64,000 nucleotides of DNA from NCBI RefSeq assembly GCF_011947265.1, contig NZ_JAATHD010000013.1, positions 62,001 to 126,000 on the forward strand, written 5' to 3'. This stretch comes from Paenibacillus sp. HB172176. GTDB lineage: Bacteria; Bacillota; Bacilli; Paenibacillales; Paenibacillaceae. The position numbers and the translations under genes were made by a program. This document shows, one piece after another, positions 61,624 to 64,000 of the stretch. Under the pieces are notes generated by a model that saw nothing but the letters and a program-made list of their open reading frames with translations, was not told where the DNA came from and did no database searches. Positions within the stretch are counted from its first letter, which is position 1. Every line of letters begins with the position of its first letter.

Positions 61624-63400
61624 AAGCTTCCTCCTGTTCTCTCTGCTGCGGAATGCGAATAAGGAACTGACAGCCTCGCGTAATAGCTTCATCCAGCTCA
61701 ATCCCATAGGCCTCTCCATAAATAAGCTGCAGCCTGCGATGCAGATTATGCAGCGCAAAGCCCTTGGTCACGTTGCCGAAGCGTTCGCTTTCTTCCGGGG
61801 AAGCGGCGCTTTCCCTTGCGATGCAGGATCGGATATGCTGACGCTTCTCTGCAGTGAGCGGCGGCCCGTCATTATAGATCTGGAGGATGAAATAGGGACT
61901 GTCGTTGTATGTGCGAATTTCGATTAAACCTCCGGAATCTTGAATGCCATGCTCGATGGCGTTCTCGACCAGGGGCTGAAGCAGCAGCTTCGGGACGAGA
62001 CAATCATGCAGCTCTTCGTCAATGTGAAGCCGGGTCGCCAGCCTTCCCTCGAAGCGGTAGGACATAATCTCCAGATAGGCCTGCACGAACTTGATTTCTT
62101 CGATTAATTTGACCGGCTTCTTGCGCTTGTCGATTGTATAACGCTGCAGCTTGCCGAGATTCGAGACGATGCGGCTGATCTCCATTCTTCGATGCTCCAG
62201 CGCAATCATGTTAATATACTCCAGTGTGTTGTAGTAGAAATGCGGGTTCATCTGGCTCTGAAGCGCGGACAGCTCCGAGGAGCGCTCGCGGTCCTTCGTC
62301 TCGCTCAGCTCTTGCACGAGCTGATTAATCTCTTGGACCATGTGATTGAAGCCTTGCGACAGCTCTCCGATCTCATCCTTCGTCGTGACTGCGGCTCGCT
62401 GATCCAGAAAGCCCTTCTGCACGCGTCTCATCTTCTGCTGCAGATGGCGAATCGGACTGACGAGCTGCTTGGAGGCGACAATGGCGGCGATATAAGCGAT
62501 GAGCAGAGCGCCTAATGTAATGGCGACCGTGACCAGGGTCAATTGCTGAACATCCTTCTGCAGATCATCGATCGGGATGAGACCGATGGCGGTCAGCTTG
62601 GTCTGCTTCGAGGTGAAGTAGGAGCTTAGGTAGATGCTGCCGTCCAGTCGAATGCGGTTGTCGGCGAGCGTTTTGACATGGACGTTGCGGGATTCGTAAG
62701 GATAGATAATCGTTCCCGCCCCGTCGGTTACGAATACCTTGCTGTTGTTGTTGATTTGGATGGAAGCCAGAATATCGCGGAACAGCTGGTCGTGCATATC
62801 GATCTTCACGAAGCCCAGCGGCGCGTTCGTATAAGGCTCACGAATCAATCTGACGACGGAGAACATCACATCCTGATTCGCATTGGCATAATAATAGTCT
62901 TCCTGATGGGGAGGCAGCAGAACGAAATCGCCGTCGGCCTCATAGGCTTGCTCCATCCATTCTTCATTGGCCTGCGTCCACCTGTTGCGCACCGAATTCT
63001 CCATGTTGCTGAACAAGGAGCCGTCGAGCGCGAACAAATAATAGCCCCGTATCTCCGGACGGTCGTAGGTGAGTGAGGAGATGAATAATTGCAGCTTGTT
63101 CAGCTCATCCGTATTGTAGGGAGAATAGACCTGCGGATCGCGATGCTTGCCCAGGACGGCCATTACATCGTTGTCGTAATAGGGAACGAGCGTCAGGCGA
63201 TTCAGATCGTCGATGCTTTTGTCGATGCTCTTGAGGCTCTGCTCCATGAGCTGAAGCATATACTTCTCCGAGTTGTTCTGAACCGTATTCGAATACTCCC
63301 TGTAGGAGACAATGGCGGTCAGCGCCAAGGGAGCCGTGATTAGGATGACGAATAAAAGGATGAATTTGACGCGAAGCGGGAATGTTAGCGTTTTCAACAA
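61616..63400 (-). CDS. Sensor histidine kinase (YesM-like)
   Basis: 594 residues. First membrane helix about 12-35, extracellular cache-type sensor, second helix about 280-305, HAMP, His_kinase domain with the phosphoacceptor in SQMNPHFYYNTLEYINM, and a HATPase domain with VENAIEHGIQ. Senses an external sugar and signals to the YesN-like regulator. TTG start at 63400 is only weakly supported; TTG 63397 follows directly. Confidence 0.9.
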   Translation of the reverse strand: MLKTLTFPLRVKFILLFVILITAPLALTAIVSYREYSNTVQNNSEKYMLQLMEQSLKSIDKSIDDLNRLTLVPYYDNDVMAVLGKHRDPQVYSPYNTDELNKLQLFISSLTYDRPEIRGYYLFALDGSLFSNMENSVRNRWTQANEEWMEQAYEADGDFVLLPPHQEDYYYANANQDVMFSVVRLIREPYTNAPLGFVKIDMHDQLFRDILASIQINNNSKVFVTDGAGTIIYPYESRNVHVKTLADNRIRLDGSIYLSSYFTSKQTKLTAIGLIPIDDLQKDVQQLTLVTVAITLGALLIAYIAAIVASKQLVSPIRHLQQKMRRVQKGFLDQRAAVTTKDEIGELSQGFNHMVQEINQLVQELSETKDRERSSELSALQSQMNPHFYYNTLEYINMIALEHRRMEISRIVSNLGKLQRYTIDKRKKPVKLIEEIKFVQAYLEIMSYRFEGRLATRLHIDEELHDCLVPKLLLQPLVENAIEHGIQDSGGLIEIRTYNDSPYFILQIYNDGPPLTAEKRQHIRSCIARESAASPEESERFGNVTKGFALHNLHRRLQLIYGEAYGIELDEAITRGCQFLIRIPQQREQEEAYA

Positions 63401-63746
63401 TGGAGATCACAGCCTTTTGTCTGATGTCTTCTTTCATTATCCCGATATTAGGCTTAGCAGGCAATCCGTTAATTGTAGAATTAGTCTGTTATTTTTGCGG
63501 CAAGAAGTCCGAAAGCGGATCATTTCGTCTGCAGACGTTTCTTCAAGGCGCAGTCCAGTATTGTGTTTTTTACGAGGTATGAAAAACAAAGAGGGCAAAT
63601 TATTAGATTGCGGCGTTTGAAAAAAAGAAATCCAACTATCTATTTCTGAAGTATCAGGATCGGATAAATCGATACTGCTTCCATAGTCCCATCATATCCG
63701 TACAAAAAGTATTTTTCACATTCTGGATCTAATGGCGAAACAGTAA
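63401..63746. other. Intergenic region upstream of the YesM-like gene
   Basis: About 346 bp, AT-rich on the right. Must contain the promoter of the kinase gene. No clear hexamer pair or dyad was found; short frames are unsupported. Confidence 0.3.
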
Positions 63747-63869
63747 ATCAGAACGATTTCGAAATTGCGTGTACAAGAGATCGGTAACGAACAGATTGTG
63801 TTTCCTGCGACTAAGGCTCAGAAGGAAATATTCCAAGCTTTTGAATTAGAGGAGCCTGTGTCGTTATAA
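63747..63869 (+). pseudogene. Transposase C-terminal remnant
   Basis: A short frame after a TAA reads RTISKLRVQEIGNEQIVFPATKAQKEIFQAF...PVSL and stop. This resembles the C-terminal end of DDE transposases of the IS4/IS1634 type. No start, ribosome site or upstream continuation is seen. The identification is tentative. Confidence 0.35.
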
Positions 63870-63969
63870 TTTTGGGCGGGAATTTAGGATCAAAGTAAAC
63901 CATGTTAAAAAAACAATTTCGCGATCGCGCACAAAAGACTTTGACGTTTGCAGGGACCGGCGTTATGCT

Positions 63970-63990
63970 AAAAAAGGCTCTCGCGGAGCC
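63970..63990 (-). terminator. Terminator of a minus-strand gene beyond the window
   Basis: On the minus strand GGCTCC-GCGA-GAGCC is followed by six T. It implies a gene ending just right of 64000. Confidence 0.75.
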
Positions 63991-64000
63991 AATTAAACGT

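Overview
The window looks like chromosomal DNA of a Paenibacillus-type Firmicute (family Paenibacillaceae). The evidence is the gene families and their style: LplABC-like sugar ABC systems, a YesM/YesN sensor pair, a Btr-FeuABC iron locus, a YtrA-type GntR/ABC operon, strong AGGAGG ribosome binding sites, frequent GTG/TTG starts, and many short intergenic repeats. No rRNA, tRNA or CRISPR array was seen.

Layout. 1-9.1 kb: a minus-strand sugar locus (two permeases, a lipoprotein binding protein, and the first 951 codons of a large secreted glycoside-hydrolase-like protein that runs off the left edge), with a divergent membrane-bound AraC regulator. 9.1-15.1 kb: an AT-richer accessory stretch with an HTH/PIN pair whose PIN gene is broken, a zinc-ribbon membrane protein, an AraC regulator divergent from a GAPDH gene, and a run of decayed genes, two of them cut by an in-frame TGA. 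15.1-23.7 kb: an arabinose-polymer cluster (GH51, solute-binding lipoprotein, secreted clan-A glycosidase with Fn3 domains, GH43) without its own permeases. 23.9-25.5 kb: an IS110-family insertion sequence. 26.3-36 kb: HelD, an SDR enzyme divergent from a TetR regulator, an Rrf2 regulator with a quinone-reductase-like target that shares its operator, an alkyltransferase-like protein, and two tandem near-duplicate ArsB/NhaD-type permeases. 36.4-43.9 kb: an argC relic, a stand-alone protease-propeptide-like protein, a 1506-residue pseudokinase/ATPase/GAF/LuxR regulator, a PP-loop ATPase, and a TetR regulator divergent from a drug exporter. 45.7-49.6 kb: an AraC (Btr-like) and FeuABC iron-siderophore uptake locus behind a Fur-like box. 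49.7-53.1 kb: a YtrA-like operon with a readable promoter and operator. 53.3-57.3 kb: selO and fba among intergenic repeats. 57.6-63.4 kb: a second sugar ABC importer facing a YesM/YesN pair.

The most unusual element is a small non-coding repeat element seen at 53.3 kb and 57.1 kb. It has terminal inverted repeats and a core of 51-bp units, four in one copy and one in the other. A related 51-bp array lies in the arabinan cluster at 17.5 kb. Other points worth a second look are the operator pairs of the Rrf2, YtrA and TetR regulators, the possible guide-RNA region after the IS110 transposase, the inverted repeat at the break in the PIN gene, and the pseudokinase regulator.
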